From Pedobacter metabolipauper (GTDB lineage Bacteria > Bacteroidota > Bacteroidia > Sphingobacteriales > Sphingobacteriaceae), in assembly GCF_004362715.1 (NCBI RefSeq), contig NZ_SNYC01000004.1, forward strand, positions 124,001 to 188,000: 64,000 nucleotides of DNA, in the 5' to 3' direction. The notes beneath the pieces are model-generated. The model ran no database searches and was not told where the DNA came from. It was given only the letters and a program-made list of their open reading frames with translations. Positions 8,800 to 18,160 of the stretch are shown in pieces; position 1 is the first letter of the stretch, and the number at the start of each line of letters is the position of its first letter. Made by a program: the position numbers and the translations under genes.

Positions 8800-9787
8800 A
8801 TAAACTTCCCAATAGGGCCACAGTAAATTCTGTCGGGATCTCAATGTGCGGAATGTGACCACAGCCTTCAAACTCTATGATTTTCGCTCCTGGAATCTTA
8901 GCAGCAGTCTGTTTACCTAAAATATTATACAAGCCATGGATAGCCTGCTGATCAGGTGTTAAAAGCCCCTTGCCAACAATGGTACGGTCTTGCTTGCCAA
9001 TGAACAGAACGGTTGGAACCTTTATATTATAAAACTCATAAACAACGGGCTGCTCATAGATCATGGTAAATGTCATGGCAGCAATCTTTGCATACCGTGG
9101 AAAATCAGCACTAAAAGTTACCCCCCCAGCAACATTAACCAAAGTTTCGTATTCAGGCTTCCATACGGTAAAGTAGGAGCTTTGATAATATTTTCTAACG
9201 CTTTCTATAGTAGACTTCAATTCTGTTTTATACTGTTGTTCTGTACTTACGTATGGAACAAAATTGCGGTAATCTTCTAAACCGATAGGATTCTCTAACA
9301 ATAGCTTTTCTGTAACTTCCGGATACATCAATGCAAAACGCGTGGCAAGCATTCCACCCATGGAGTGCCCCAGGATATTTGCTTTTTTAATACCCAGTGT
9401 ATCAAGCAACGCTTTATTCCAGCGCGCCATTTGATGAAAGCTGTAGTGGATAAATGCTTTTGATGATTTACCAAACCCGATCTGATCCGGAACCACTACC
9501 CTAAAACCTCTGCTCGTTAACGCTTTGATCACATCTTTCCAGTAGTAACCACCAAAATTCTTTCCATGAAAAAGAACTACCGTTCTACCATTGGCAAGCT
9601 GTGTTGGGGCAATGTCCATATAGGCCATACGCAAATCCTGACCTTCTGTCGTTACCGGGAAAAATTTTACAGGGTAATCGTATTTTACATTCTCAAGGGT
9701 AATCGATAATGTGTCTGCTTTTTGAGCGAAGGCAGTAGATAAAGTGCAAAGCGAAACAAGAGCAACGCGTAATAGTTTCTTAAACAT
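8798..9787 (-). CDS. Exported alpha/beta hydrolase
   Basis: A 329-residue alpha/beta-hydrolase-fold protein with a clear signal peptide (MFKKLLRVALVSLCTLSTAFAQ). The oxyanion-side LFHGKNFGG motif, the nucleophile elbow GHSMGG, an acid in GKQDRT and the histidine in GCGHIPH form the expected triad order. It resembles haloalkane-dehalogenase/epoxide-hydrolase-like esterases by the cap-domain length, but the substrate cannot be read. It is secreted to the periplasm. It is transcribed alone, divergent from hutH. Confidence 0.9.
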   Translation of the reverse strand: MFKKLLRVALVSLCTLSTAFAQKADTLSITLENVKYDYPVKFFPVTTEGQDLRMAYMDIAPTQLANGRTVVLFHGKNFGGYYWKDVIKALTSRGFRVVVPDQIGFGKSSKAFIHYSFHQMARWNKALLDTLGIKKANILGHSMGGMLATRFALMYPEVTEKLLLENPIGLEDYRNFVPYVSTEQQYKTELKSTIESVRKYYQSSYFTVWKPEYETLVNVAGGVTFSADFPRYAKIAAMTFTMIYEQPVVYEFYNIKVPTVLFIGKQDRTIVGKGLLTPDQQAIHGLYNILGKQTAAKIPGAKIIEFEGCGHIPHIEIPTEFTVALLGSL

Positions 9788-9848
9788 AGTTAATTTTTAA
9801 AGAGAACAATAAATGGGTATTGAAAGTTCTAAACTTAAGCATTATTTA

Positions 9849-9856
9849 TATTTTTG
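9849..9856 (+). promoter_or_regulatory. -7 box TATTTTTG of hutH
   Basis: Exact TAnnTTTG match 18 nt before the ATG at 9875. A TTG that could begin a longer frame overlaps this box, which argues against the longer form. Confidence 0.5.
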
Positions 9857-9874
9857 TTAAAATATAAACTGAGA

Positions 9875-11365
9875 ATGGGTACTTATCTGATTGGAATTGA
9901 AAGGTTAGACCTTAACCTGATCTCTAAAATTATTACGGAACAGACGGCGATAAGATTATCAGATATCGCTATTGAAAGAATAGAAAAGTGCAGAAGATAC
10001 CTCGATGACAAGCTGGCGAATCACGATGAACCCATTTATGGGATAAATACAGGTTTCGGTTATTTACAGCACGTAAAAATTGAAGACCAAATGTTATCTC
10101 AGCTCCAGCATAACCTGCTTTTATCTCATGCCTGTGGCACCGGCGAAGAAGTTCCTGAGAAAATTGTCAGACTGATGCTGCTGCTTAAGATACAATCCCT
10201 GAGTTATGGACATTCCGGAATAGCGCTTGAAACCATACAGCGGCTGGTAGACTTTTACAACCACGATATTCTTCCGGTAATTTATACACAAGGTTCATTA
10301 GGCGCCTCCGGTGATCTGGCACCTCTTGCACATCTCGCATTACCTTTAATTGGCGAAGCAGAAGTTAGGTATAAAGGGCAAAGAACGAGCACAAAAGAGT
10401 TATATAAAGAACTGGGTTGGCAGCCGCTTACGTTAAAGTCTAAGGAAGGCCTTGCATTAATAAACGGCACCCAATTTATGAGTGCATATGGCGTTTATTG
10501 CTTAATTAAATCCAATGAGCTTGCTTTATGGGCAGATGCCATTGCAGCAGTTGCTATAGATAGCTTTGATTGCCGGATAGACCCTTTTCACCCGCTTAGT
10601 CATTTGATCCGTCCGCATGCCGGACAAATTCAAACCGCAGAAAGCATCAGCAGCTGGCTTAAAGGAAGCGAGCTGATTGATCAACCCGGGAAACAAACAC
10701 AGGACCCTTATTCCTTTCGCTGTGTTCCACAGGTGCACGGCGCAAGCAAAGACAGCATCCGTTACATTCAATCTGTATTCGAAACAGAGATCAATTCGGT
10801 AACCGACAACCCGAACATTTTCCCTGATGAAGACCGGATCATTTCTGCCGGCAATTTTCACGGACAGCCTTTGGCACTTACTTTAGATTTTCTATGCCTG
10901 GCACTGTCAGAATTTGGCTCCATATCAGAACGCCGTACTTTCCAGCTGATCTCAGGACAGCGTGGTCTGCCTCCATTCCTGGTTAAAAATGCGGGATTAA
11001 ATTCAGGGTTGATGATCGCACAATATACTGCGGCTTCCATTGCCAGTGAAAACAAGCAATTGTGCAGTCCTGCATCCATAGATAGTATTGTTTCCAGCAA
11101 TGGGCAGGAAGATCATGTAAGCATGGGGGCTAACGCAGCTACAAAATGCTTAAGGGTATTAAACAACCTAGAACGTATTCTGGCTATCGAGTTATTAACC
11201 GCAGCACAAGCACTGGATCTTAGAAAGCCGCTTAGATCATCCATACGAATTGATGAACTGATAAACGCATATAGAGAGGTGGTTTCGTTTAATGATGCGG
11301 ACCGGCTCATGTCTGCAGACGTTGCTTCAACAATTACCTTCATGCAAAAAAAGAGGCTCTTTTAA
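9875..11365 (+). CDS. hutH: Histidine ammonia-lyase
   Basis: HutH deaminates L-histidine to urocanate, the first step of histidine degradation. The 496-residue protein has YGINTGFG (Tyr55), the self-cyclising MIO triad Ala144-Ser145-Gly146 within GASGDLAPLAHL, and the substrate-pocket Ser-His pair in LLLSHACG, which marks histidine rather than Phe/Tyr lyases. The NGQEDHVSMG block near the C-terminus is also conserved. I start at the ATG at 9875 because a TTG-initiated form at 9854 overlaps the -7 box. hutU lies 2.9 kb downstream, separated by two minus-strand genes; hutI and hutG are not in the window. Confidence 0.94.
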   Translation: MGTYLIGIERLDLNLISKIITEQTAIRLSDIAIERIEKCRRYLDDKLANHDEPIYGINTGFGYLQHVKIEDQMLSQLQHNLLLSHACGTGEEVPEKIVRLMLLLKIQSLSYGHSGIALETIQRLVDFYNHDILPVIYTQGSLGASGDLAPLAHLALPLIGEAEVRYKGQRTSTKELYKELGWQPLTLKSKEGLALINGTQFMSAYGVYCLIKSNELALWADAIAAVAIDSFDCRIDPFHPLSHLIRPHAGQIQTAESISSWLKGSELIDQPGKQTQDPYSFRCVPQVHGASKDSIRYIQSVFETEINSVTDNPNIFPDEDRIISAGNFHGQPLALTLDFLCLALSEFGSISERRTFQLISGQRGLPPFLVKNAGLNSGLMIAQYTAASIASENKQLCSPASIDSIVSSNGQEDHVSMGANAATKCLRVLNNLERILAIELLTAAQALDLRKPLRSSIRIDELINAYREVVSFNDADRLMSADVASTITFMQKKRLF

Positions 11366-11461
11366 ATTTATGACATTCAAAAAATCAGGATCTCAAAGAA
11401 TCAGGACCGGGTTCTTATGACATAAAATTAAAAAAACCTCTTAATCAGCTGTTAATATACC

Positions 11462-13762
11462 TTACATAAAAGGCACATTGATTCCAAAAGTAACGTTCCT
11501 TCCCGGATTATAAATACCTGCTGGCTTATACCGGCTCAGGTGGTTGTAATATTCCTTATTCAATAGGTTCTGTCCGGTAACCCAAACATTGAACTTACCA
11601 TTTTTAGTCTGTATACTCGTCCCGAATCCTGCATCCAGCAACGTATAACCGTTGGTTTGGGTTTCAAATGAATCAAAACGCGCTTGTTTTAAAACATTGC
11701 TTACGCCAACTTTAATATAGGTATCTGAAAGGCCTTTTACAACAGGTTCAAAACGTAGCTCATTGCTAATGGTTGCAGCAGGAATAAATGGTAAAGGCTG
11801 ATCATCAGCACGGTTAATCCCTTTAACATAAGCAAATGAATTCTCGAAATGTAAAGATTTGATCAAATGAAAATCTACAGAAGCCTCTCCGCCATATAGT
11901 TGTGCGTCTGTCTGTACAAAACGATATACCGGTAAGGTTTCTACACTACCGTTTTCATTTTCTGTATCAATGGTCTCGTTATTGAAATTTCCCGGATAAA
12001 TGTAATTATAAATATGGTTGGCATAGGCATTTAGTCCAAAAGTAACCTGCTGAGCAGTGTATTCCAGCCCAAGATCAAACTGTAAACTGGTCTCCTGTTT
12101 CAGATTGCTGTTACCTATTTCATATCGGAACGTTCCTTCATGACGGCCATTAGCGCCGAGTTCTGCAATATTTGGTGCCCTGAAACCAGAACCAGCATTA
12201 CCTTTTAACACGAGGTTCTTAGCAATCTCAAAGGCAAATCCCAATGATCCGGAAACATTAGAGAACTTATTATTAAAGCCATTAAAAACCTCTTCCCCAT
12301 CAAAGTTCAGATCCTTACCTTCTATCTTCTTATAATCATAGCGTGCACCTATGTTGATGGCACCTTTTTCAAAATTACGTTTTAGGTAAGCAAAGGCACC
12401 GATATTATTACTGCTATAATCGGGGATCAGAAATTCATCTCCTTCATTGACATTCTTCTGGTACATTCCCTGAACACCAATGGCAGGTTCCCATTTCCCT
12501 GCATTAGGGAAATAATATTTCAGATCATAGGTGTACGAACTTAGATCCAGATTTAACCCTGCTTCGTCCATACTTTCTTCGAACTCTTTGCGCAGGTTTT
12601 TCTGATAGGCAAAAGTAGTTTTCAGCTGTCCTTCACCAAGAATAAAGTTACTGTTTAGTGCTGCCCTGTAATGGTTGATATTTTGAAAAGGAAGTCCTAA
12701 TTTCCGGTCCTTTGCCTGTGATCTGGAAATTACATCGCCATCCTCATTCAGGTAATTCCCTGCGTCATCCGGCCCTTCTTCAACAAGTCCAATATTGGTA
12801 TTGAAACGTGAAAAGCTCAGGTGCGAATAACCCCAGCTTTTGTTTAGGCCAACCATCCCATTCAGGTTAAATTCATTAAACCCTGAATTTGGAACAATTG
12901 CATCTTTATAGCCAAAGCCAAACGCATTCTTATAAGATGCGCGTCCGCGGTAAACAAAACCGTTATCATTACCCTGCAGCATCAATGAAGAAGCTGTTAA
13001 TCCGCTATTTGTGCTATAGGTTGAAGTAAAGCTACCGTTAAAATCTCCCGGGGCAGGAACAATATCATCAATAATATTAATAACACCACCAAGTGCATCT
13101 GAACCATAAAGTAAACTTGCCGGACCCTTTAGTATCTCTATGCGGGCGGCAGAAAACTGATCAACCTGGATACCGTGCTCATCTCCCCATTGCTGTGCTT
13201 CTTCTCTTGCACCATCAACCATGGTAAGGACCCGGTTATAACCTAAGCCACGTATTACAGGTTTAGAGATCGCCCCGCCTGTACTAACTTGTGAAATACC
13301 CGGTACCTTTGAAACCGCATCGATTAAGTTTGTTCCTCCGGATTGGGCTATCTTATCCTTTCCAATAGAAACTACAGAAAGACTGTTTGTCTTATTATTA
13401 GAACTAAACGGAGAACCAGTGATCACCACTTCAGCACTTTCAATGATGGAGGTTTCCAATGCAACGCTGATCGAAACCGGGTTAGCAAGATCAATATATT
13501 GGGAATGTGTTTTATAGCCTATATAACGTACTTCCAGTAAAAACCGCCCCTTAGAAGGAACATTTTTAAGTATAAACTCTCCTTGTGCATTGGTATTCGT
13601 TATTGCTTTTAGATCTGTAATATAAATGGTTGCTCCTGCCAATGGGGCCTGGGTTTCAGCGTCAATAACCTTTCCCTTAAATTCCGCAAGTCCGGCAGCA
13701 AAACTACGTACAGAAAAAAATGTATATAATAATATGATTAGTAAAAGATGGATCTTTTTCAT
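11462..13762 (-). CDS. TonB-dependent outer-membrane receptor (possibly metal uptake)
   Basis: A 766-residue receptor with signal peptide (1-22), a CarboxypepD_reg-like beta-sandwich (about 27-112, FKGKVIDAETQAPLAGATIYI), a plug domain (about 125-235) with the KGPASLLYGSDALGGVINI motif, and a C-terminal beta-barrel ending in an aromatic-terminated strand (FGINVPFM). The plug carries a QQWGDEHGIQVDQ segment that resembles ZnuD-type metal receptors; this is recall, not a search. A His/Cys-rich small protein is encoded 103 nt upstream on the same strand, which supports metal transport. It ends convergent with hutH. A siderophore or other chelate is the alternative. Confidence 0.9.
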   Translation of the reverse strand: MKKIHLLLIILLYTFFSVRSFAAGLAEFKGKVIDAETQAPLAGATIYITDLKAITNTNAQGEFILKNVPSKGRFLLEVRYIGYKTHSQYIDLANPVSISVALETSIIESAEVVITGSPFSSNNKTNSLSVVSIGKDKIAQSGGTNLIDAVSKVPGISQVSTGGAISKPVIRGLGYNRVLTMVDGAREEAQQWGDEHGIQVDQFSAARIEILKGPASLLYGSDALGGVINIIDDIVPAPGDFNGSFTSTYSTNSGLTASSLMLQGNDNGFVYRGRASYKNAFGFGYKDAIVPNSGFNEFNLNGMVGLNKSWGYSHLSFSRFNTNIGLVEEGPDDAGNYLNEDGDVISRSQAKDRKLGLPFQNINHYRAALNSNFILGEGQLKTTFAYQKNLRKEFEESMDEAGLNLDLSSYTYDLKYYFPNAGKWEPAIGVQGMYQKNVNEGDEFLIPDYSSNNIGAFAYLKRNFEKGAINIGARYDYKKIEGKDLNFDGEEVFNGFNNKFSNVSGSLGFAFEIAKNLVLKGNAGSGFRAPNIAELGANGRHEGTFRYEIGNSNLKQETSLQFDLGLEYTAQQVTFGLNAYANHIYNYIYPGNFNNETIDTENENGSVETLPVYRFVQTDAQLYGGEASVDFHLIKSLHFENSFAYVKGINRADDQPLPFIPAATISNELRFEPVVKGLSDTYIKVGVSNVLKQARFDSFETQTNGYTLLDAGFGTSIQTKNGKFNVWVTGQNLLNKEYYNHLSRYKPAGIYNPGRNVTFGINVPFM

Positions 13763-13865
13763 TAGATTTTATTTGTGTGAATAATCATGAACCACGAATG
13801 AACGGGTTCATAATAGAATTATAAATTTGGGTTAAGGAGCCATGCTCCCTTAGAAAGAAAATAGA

Positions 13866-14201
13866 TTAAACTACAGGAGGACCCCTGAGCGCTAAACTGA
13901 TTAATTCAGAATAGGTGCCGCTAACTGCAGCTGTGCCAATTGTATTATGGCTTAATTGTTCGAATAACTGGTAATGATAGGAAGAATACGTATAGTTTTT
14001 CTCAAAATGCATGGCACAGACCAGGCATTTTTCTGCATGATTACCAATATGAGATTTATGTGTACACGTATAACCCTCTTTAGCACACTTAGGTTCATCA
14101 TTATGATGATGAAATGCGCTAAAAGGCGTGAGCGCAATGGCAAATACCAACAGCAATGAGATTGCCAGAAATTTATGGATATGTGCTTGTTTACGTCTCA
14201 A
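13866..14201 (-). CDS. Small exported His/Cys-rich protein, putative metal-binding
   Basis: A 111-residue protein with a signal/anchor segment (about 10-30) followed by a dense set of metal-ligand residues: His31-33, Cys39, Cys46, His48, His51, His55, Cys59, Cys62 and His65, including a CLVCAMH motif. It ends in RGPPVV; an (R)xPP C-terminus after a Cys-x-x-Cys region recalls DUF2946-like proteins found next to metal-linked TonB receptors. The TTG start sits 7 nt after an exact TAGTTTTG -7 box. It probably delivers or senses a transition metal in the periplasm together with the downstream receptor. Function is inferred. Confidence 0.75.
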   Translation of the reverse strand: MRRKQAHIHKFLAISLLLVFAIALTPFSAFHHHNDEPKCAKEGYTCTHKSHIGNHAEKCLVCAMHFEKNYTYSSYHYQLFEQLSHNTIGTAAVSGTYSELISLALRGPPVV

Positions 14202-14208
14202 CTTGATG

Positions 14209-14216
14209 CAAAACTA
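14209..14216 (-). promoter_or_regulatory. -7 box TAGTTTTG of the His/Cys-rich gene
   Basis: Exact TAnnTTTG on the minus strand, 7 nt before the TTG start at 14201. It supports the use of that unusual start codon. Confidence 0.5.
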
Positions 14217-14236
14217 GTCAATTATATATTATTCTA

Positions 14237-14244
14237 TACATTTG
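14237..14244 (+). promoter_or_regulatory. -7 box TACATTTG of hutU
   Basis: Exact TAnnTTTG, 29 nt before the hutU ATG and only 20 nt from the divergent box of the His/Cys-rich gene, so one regulator bound here could affect both genes. Confidence 0.5.
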
Positions 14245-14273
14245 TTTAATAACATTACCAATATATAACAGTC

Positions 14274-15944
14274 ATGATGGATTTAAACTTAGATCTCAGC
14301 AAAAAACAAACGCCAACAGGCAATGTTTTGAGCTGCAAAGGCTGGGTGCAGGAAGCAGCCTTACGCATGCTCTTAAATAACCTCGATCCCGATGTGGCGG
14401 AGCGGCCAGAAGAACTCATTGTTTATGGTGGCCGTGGAAAAGCGGCACGAAACAAGGAAGCACTGGTATTGATCATTAAGGCACTTCAAAGTTTGGAGGA
14501 AAATGAAACACTGCTCATCCAATCCGGAAAACCTGTAGGCATATTGCCTACCCATAAAGATGCACCACGGGTATTGATCTCTAATTCACAACTGGTTCCA
14601 AAATGGGCCACACAGCAGCATTTTGATGAATTGGAAGATAAAGGCCTCATCATGTACGGACAGATGACTGCTGGCTCATGGATCTATATCGGATCTCAGG
14701 GTATTGTTCAGGGCACGTACGAAACTTATGCCGCATTGGCTAAAAAACATTTTAATGGAAATCTGCAGTATACTTTAAATGTTACCGCCGGACTCGGTGG
14801 CATGGGCGGGGCACAGCCTTTGGCCATAACCATGAATAAAGGAGTTTGCCTTGCAGCCGAAGTTGAAGAGTGGCGCATCTGCAAAAGACTGGAAACACGC
14901 TACATTGATGAAATTGAATTTAATATTGATATTGCGATAGACCGTGCCCTGCAATATAAGCAAGAAGGAAAAGCAAGATCTATTGGGGTGGTTTGTAATG
15001 CGGTAGACCTCCTGCAGCGCCTAACAGACCGGAATATCATTCCGGATACCTTAACAGACCAAACCTCGGCGCATGATCCCCTGATCGGATATTTTCCAGA
15101 AGGATTAAGCGTTGCGGATGCCAATGATCTTAGAAATAAAGATCCCGAAAAATATATCGCATTGGCTTATGCTACTATGGCAAAGCATGTGCAGTACATG
15201 CTTGAACTGCAAAGACGCGGTGCCATTACGTTTGACTATGGGAATAACCTGCGCGGCCGTGCACTCGAGGCCGGTGTTAAAAATGCGTTTGACTTTCCAG
15301 GTTTTGTACCCGCTTACATACGCCCCCTTTTTTGCGAAGGAAAAGGACCCTTTAGGTGGGCTGCACTAAGTGGCGATCCACAGGATATTTATGAAACAGA
15401 CCGGTTGATCATCGAACTGTTTCCTGAGAACGAAAGCCTGAAACAGTGGATCATGATGGCGCAGGAACGCATTGCTTTCCAGGGCCTCCCTGCAAGGATC
15501 TGCTGGCTTGGTCAGGGTGAAAGGGAAAAGGCCGGAGTAGCATTTAATAAACTTGTTGCAGAAGGGAAAGTAAAAGCACCCCTTGTTATCGGCCGCGATC
15601 ATTTAGATACCGGCTCTGTTGCATCGCCAAACCGTGAAACAGAAGCGATGCTTGATGGCTCTGATGCAATTGCAGACTGGCCTGTTTTAAATGCCCTTAT
15701 CAACACTGCAGGCGGGGCAAGCTGGGTATCCCTGCACCATGGCGGCGGTGTAGGCATCGGTTATTCCATACATGCCGGCATGGTGATCGTTGCAGATGGA
15801 ACAGCTGACGCCGAGGCGCGGATAAAACGTGTATTGCACAATGATCCGGCAATGGGCGTGATCAGACATGCAGATGCCGGTTATGATATTGCAAAAGACA
15901 CGCTTAGAAAACATCGCCTTGGATTATTACAAAAAGATGATTAA
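14274..15944 (+). CDS. hutU: Urocanate hydratase
   Basis: HutU hydrates urocanate to imidazolonepropionate using tightly bound NAD+. The 556-residue protein has family-typical length, the [10 protein letters not shown] segment near residue 50, [20 protein letters not shown] near 125-145, the NAD-binding [11 protein letters not shown] glycine motif and [12 protein letters not shown], which contains the conserved catalytic-site cysteine. Two adjacent ATG codons (14274 and 14277) are possible starts. It is the partner of hutH, but sits behind an oppositely oriented receptor/metal-protein pair and has its own promoter. Confidence 0.97.
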   Translation: MMDLNLDLSKKQTPTGNVLSCKGWVQEAALRMLLNNLDPDVAERPEELIVYGGRGKAARNKEALVLIIKALQSLEENETLLIQSGKPVGILPTHKDAPRVLISNSQLVPKWATQQHFDELEDKGLIMYGQMTAGSWIYIGSQGIVQGTYETYAALAKKHFNGNLQYTLNVTAGLGGMGGAQPLAITMNKGVCLAAEVEEWRICKRLETRYIDEIEFNIDIAIDRALQYKQEGKARSIGVVCNAVDLLQRLTDRNIIPDTLTDQTSAHDPLIGYFPEGLSVADANDLRNKDPEKYIALAYATMAKHVQYMLELQRRGAITFDYGNNLRGRALEAGVKNAFDFPGFVPAYIRPLFCEGKGPFRWAALSGDPQDIYETDRLIIELFPENESLKQWIMMAQERIAFQGLPARICWLGQGEREKAGVAFNKLVAEGKVKAPLVIGRDHLDTGSVASPNRETEAMLDGSDAIADWPVLNALINTAGGASWVSLHHGGGVGIGYSIHAGMVIVADGTADAEARIKRVLHNDPAMGVIRHADAGYDIAKDTLRKHRLGLLQKDD

Positions 15945-16012
15945 ATAATGTCTTAACTTTAAGTACTCTGTAAAACAAGCAGATTACTTACACGTTATAT
16001 AAATAAAAAGAA

Positions 16013-16666
16013 ATGGCAACTGCTCAGCAAATTAAAAATGGCTACATCGATTATGTATTAACACACGATGAAAAACCTAAATCCGTTTATAGCTTTGTTA
16101 AAAAATTAAAGATCTCGGAATCCGAATTCTATGAGTTCTATGCATCATTTGAGAGCATAGAAAAAACCATTTGGGTAGAGATGACGGTTGAAACCATTGA
16201 TACGCTTCAACAGCAGGAAGTGTGGGCAGAGTATTCATCACGGGATAAGATCCTTGCTTTTTTCTACAGCTACGTTGAAGTACTCAAAAAACAGAGAAGT
16301 TTCATCATATACAGCTTAAAGTCTGCAAAGAATAGCTTGAATACACCTGATGTCCTTTCAGGCGTTAAACCCATATTCGAACATTTTGCAGATGATGTGA
16401 TCAATGACGGACTGGAAAGCGGAGAGCTGGCACAAAGAAAGTTCTTGAGCAAACGGTATAAGGATGCAGTATGGCTGCAATTTGCATTTATAGTCAAATT
16501 TTGGGTTCATGATGATAGTACCGGATTTGAGAAAACAGATGAAGCCATAGAGAAAGGGATCAATGTAACGTTCGATCTCTTTCAGCATTCGCCAATCGAT
16601 AATTTGCTTGACTACGGTAAGTTTCTATCCAGAAATGGGAAATTTAGAGAAAAGATGGGGCTTTAG
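16013..16666 (+). CDS. TetR/AcrR-family transcriptional regulator
   Basis: A 217-residue protein with a helical N-terminal DNA-binding region (about 5-50; KPKSVYSFVKKLKISESEFYEFYASFESIEK) resembling the TetR HTH, though the first helix is divergent, and an all-helical C-terminal ligand-binding-type domain. It precedes an ABC1 kinase gene by 6 nt, and this regulator-kinase pairing recurs in Bacteroidota. It may control its own operon. Ligand unknown. Confidence 0.75.
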   Translation: MATAQQIKNGYIDYVLTHDEKPKSVYSFVKKLKISESEFYEFYASFESIEKTIWVEMTVETIDTLQQQEVWAEYSSRDKILAFFYSYVEVLKKQRSFIIYSLKSAKNSLNTPDVLSGVKPIFEHFADDVINDGLESGELAQRKFLSKRYKDAVWLQFAFIVKFWVHDDSTGFEKTDEAIEKGINVTFDLFQHSPIDNLLDYGKFLSRNGKFREKMGL

Positions 16667-16672
16667 AACTGC

Positions 16673-17974
16673 ATGAAAGAGCAAAATAGTATCCCGGTTA
16701 CCAAATCACAGCGATCTGCTAAATTTGTTAAAACAGGTTTCCAGATTGGTGGAAATTACATCAAGCACTACTCCAAGAAACTGTTTAATCCACAAATGAA
16801 CAGGGATGAGCTGAATGAAGACAATGCTACCGATATTTATAAATCGTTAAGTGAGTTAAAGGGCAGTGCGCTAAAAATTGCGCAAATGCTGAGCATGGAT
16901 AAAAATATCCTCCCTAAATCTTATGTAGACAAATTTACCCAGTCACAGTATAACGCTCCGCCATTATCAGGTCCGCTAATTGTACGGACATTTACCAAAA
17001 ACTTTGGAAAGACACCGGACCAGATCTATGATAAATTTAATCTGCATTCCAGCAATGCTGCATCTATAGGCCAGGTCCATACCGCTGAATTAAACGGAAA
17101 AAAGTTAGCTGTTAAAATTCAATATCCAGGTGTTGGAGATAGTATTTCCTCAGATCTTAAGCTCGTTAAGCCTTTTGCATTCCGGCTATTGGGAATGAGC
17201 GAAAAGGAATTGAACATATACATTAAAGAAGTTGAAGAACGTTTACTGGAAGAAACCGATTATGAGCTTGAAGTTAGGCGTTCTATTGAATTTTCTGAAG
17301 CCTGTAAAGATCTTGATCATGTGGTATTTCCTACTTATTATCCCGAACTGTCCGGAAAAAGAATTATTTCTATGGACTGGATCGATGGAAAGCATCTGAA
17401 AGAATTCTTAAAAACAAACCCTTCACAGGAACTGCGCAATAAGATCGGACAAGCACTGTGGGACTTTTATAATTTTCAACAGCATGAATTAAGGGCAGTC
17501 CATGCCGATCCGCACCCTGGAAATTTTCTGATTACACCAGATGAAAAATTAGGTGTAATTGATTTTGGGTGTATTAAAGAAATGCCTGATGATTTTTACT
17601 ACCCTTTTTTCTCCCTGATCTCCACAGATGTGATCCATGATCAGGAAAAAACCATTGAAGCGTTTCGTAAACTGGAGATGATCCTTCCAAATGACACCAA
17701 TGACCAGATTGAGTTTTACCATAAAGCATACCGGGAAATGATCTCCTTATTTGCAATGCCGTATACCCATAAAACATTTAACTTCGACAATCCTTACTTC
17801 TTTAACCAACTTTACCTGTATGGTGAAAAGATCTCTAAAATGCCCGAATTTAAACAAGCAAGGGGTGTTAAGCACTTTATTTATGTAAACCGCACCAACT
17901 TTGGTCTATACAGCATCTTACAGGAATTAAAGGCTGTGGTAAATACAGACACGTATAAGCCCCATGTAAAATAA
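16673..17974 (+). CDS. ABC1/UbiB-type atypical kinase
   Basis: A 433-residue ABC1 family protein. It shows the family-specific N-terminal LKGSALKIAQMLS (KxGQ-like) motif near residue 62, the A-rich loop NAASIGQVHTAEL followed by the LAVKIQYPG lysine, the catalytic HADPHPGNF loop and the metal-binding DFGCIKE. UbiB/COQ8 relatives are ATPases that support quinone biosynthesis; this organism would use menaquinone, so a broader lipid-handling role is possible. No C-terminal membrane anchor is apparent. It is co-transcribed with the TetR-like gene and followed by a hairpin. Confidence 0.9.
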   Translation: MKEQNSIPVTKSQRSAKFVKTGFQIGGNYIKHYSKKLFNPQMNRDELNEDNATDIYKSLSELKGSALKIAQMLSMDKNILPKSYVDKFTQSQYNAPPLSGPLIVRTFTKNFGKTPDQIYDKFNLHSSNAASIGQVHTAELNGKKLAVKIQYPGVGDSISSDLKLVKPFAFRLLGMSEKELNIYIKEVEERLLEETDYELEVRRSIEFSEACKDLDHVVFPTYYPELSGKRIISMDWIDGKHLKEFLKTNPSQELRNKIGQALWDFYNFQQHELRAVHADPHPGNFLITPDEKLGVIDFGCIKEMPDDFYYPFFSLISTDVIHDQEKTIEAFRKLEMILPNDTNDQIEFYHKAYREMISLFAMPYTHKTFNFDNPYFFNQLYLYGEKISKMPEFKQARGVKHFIYVNRTNFGLYSILQELKAVVNTDTYKPHVK

Positions 17975-18003
17975 GAGAGGTACAGCCGCCACAACTGTAC
18001 CTC
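17975..18003 (+). terminator. Hairpin after the ABC1 kinase gene
   Basis: A perfect 10-bp stem AGAGGTACAG / CTGTACCTCT with a 9-nt loop begins right after the stop codon. The T-tract is absent, so efficiency is uncertain. The remaining 18004-18160 shows no gene. Confidence 0.5.
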
Positions 18004-18160
18004 TACCTAACCTAAAACTAAAAACTATATATAAGACTGCAAAAAGTGCAAAAGGTTTCAAATTGAATAACATTAATTTAACATAGGCCGGCAGGTATCC
18101 AAAATTTGTAAAATAAATGACACACAATTTGATTTATTGTTTATAAATTTTAAATAAACT

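Noticed and set aside
11388..11411. Short repeat AATCAGGA twice after hutH
   Set aside because: Eight bases only, no hairpin or T-tract; taken as chance.
17927..18127. 66-residue minus-strand hydrophobic frame
   Set aside because: It spans the hairpin after the ABC1 kinase gene and the kinase 3' end; no promoter found.
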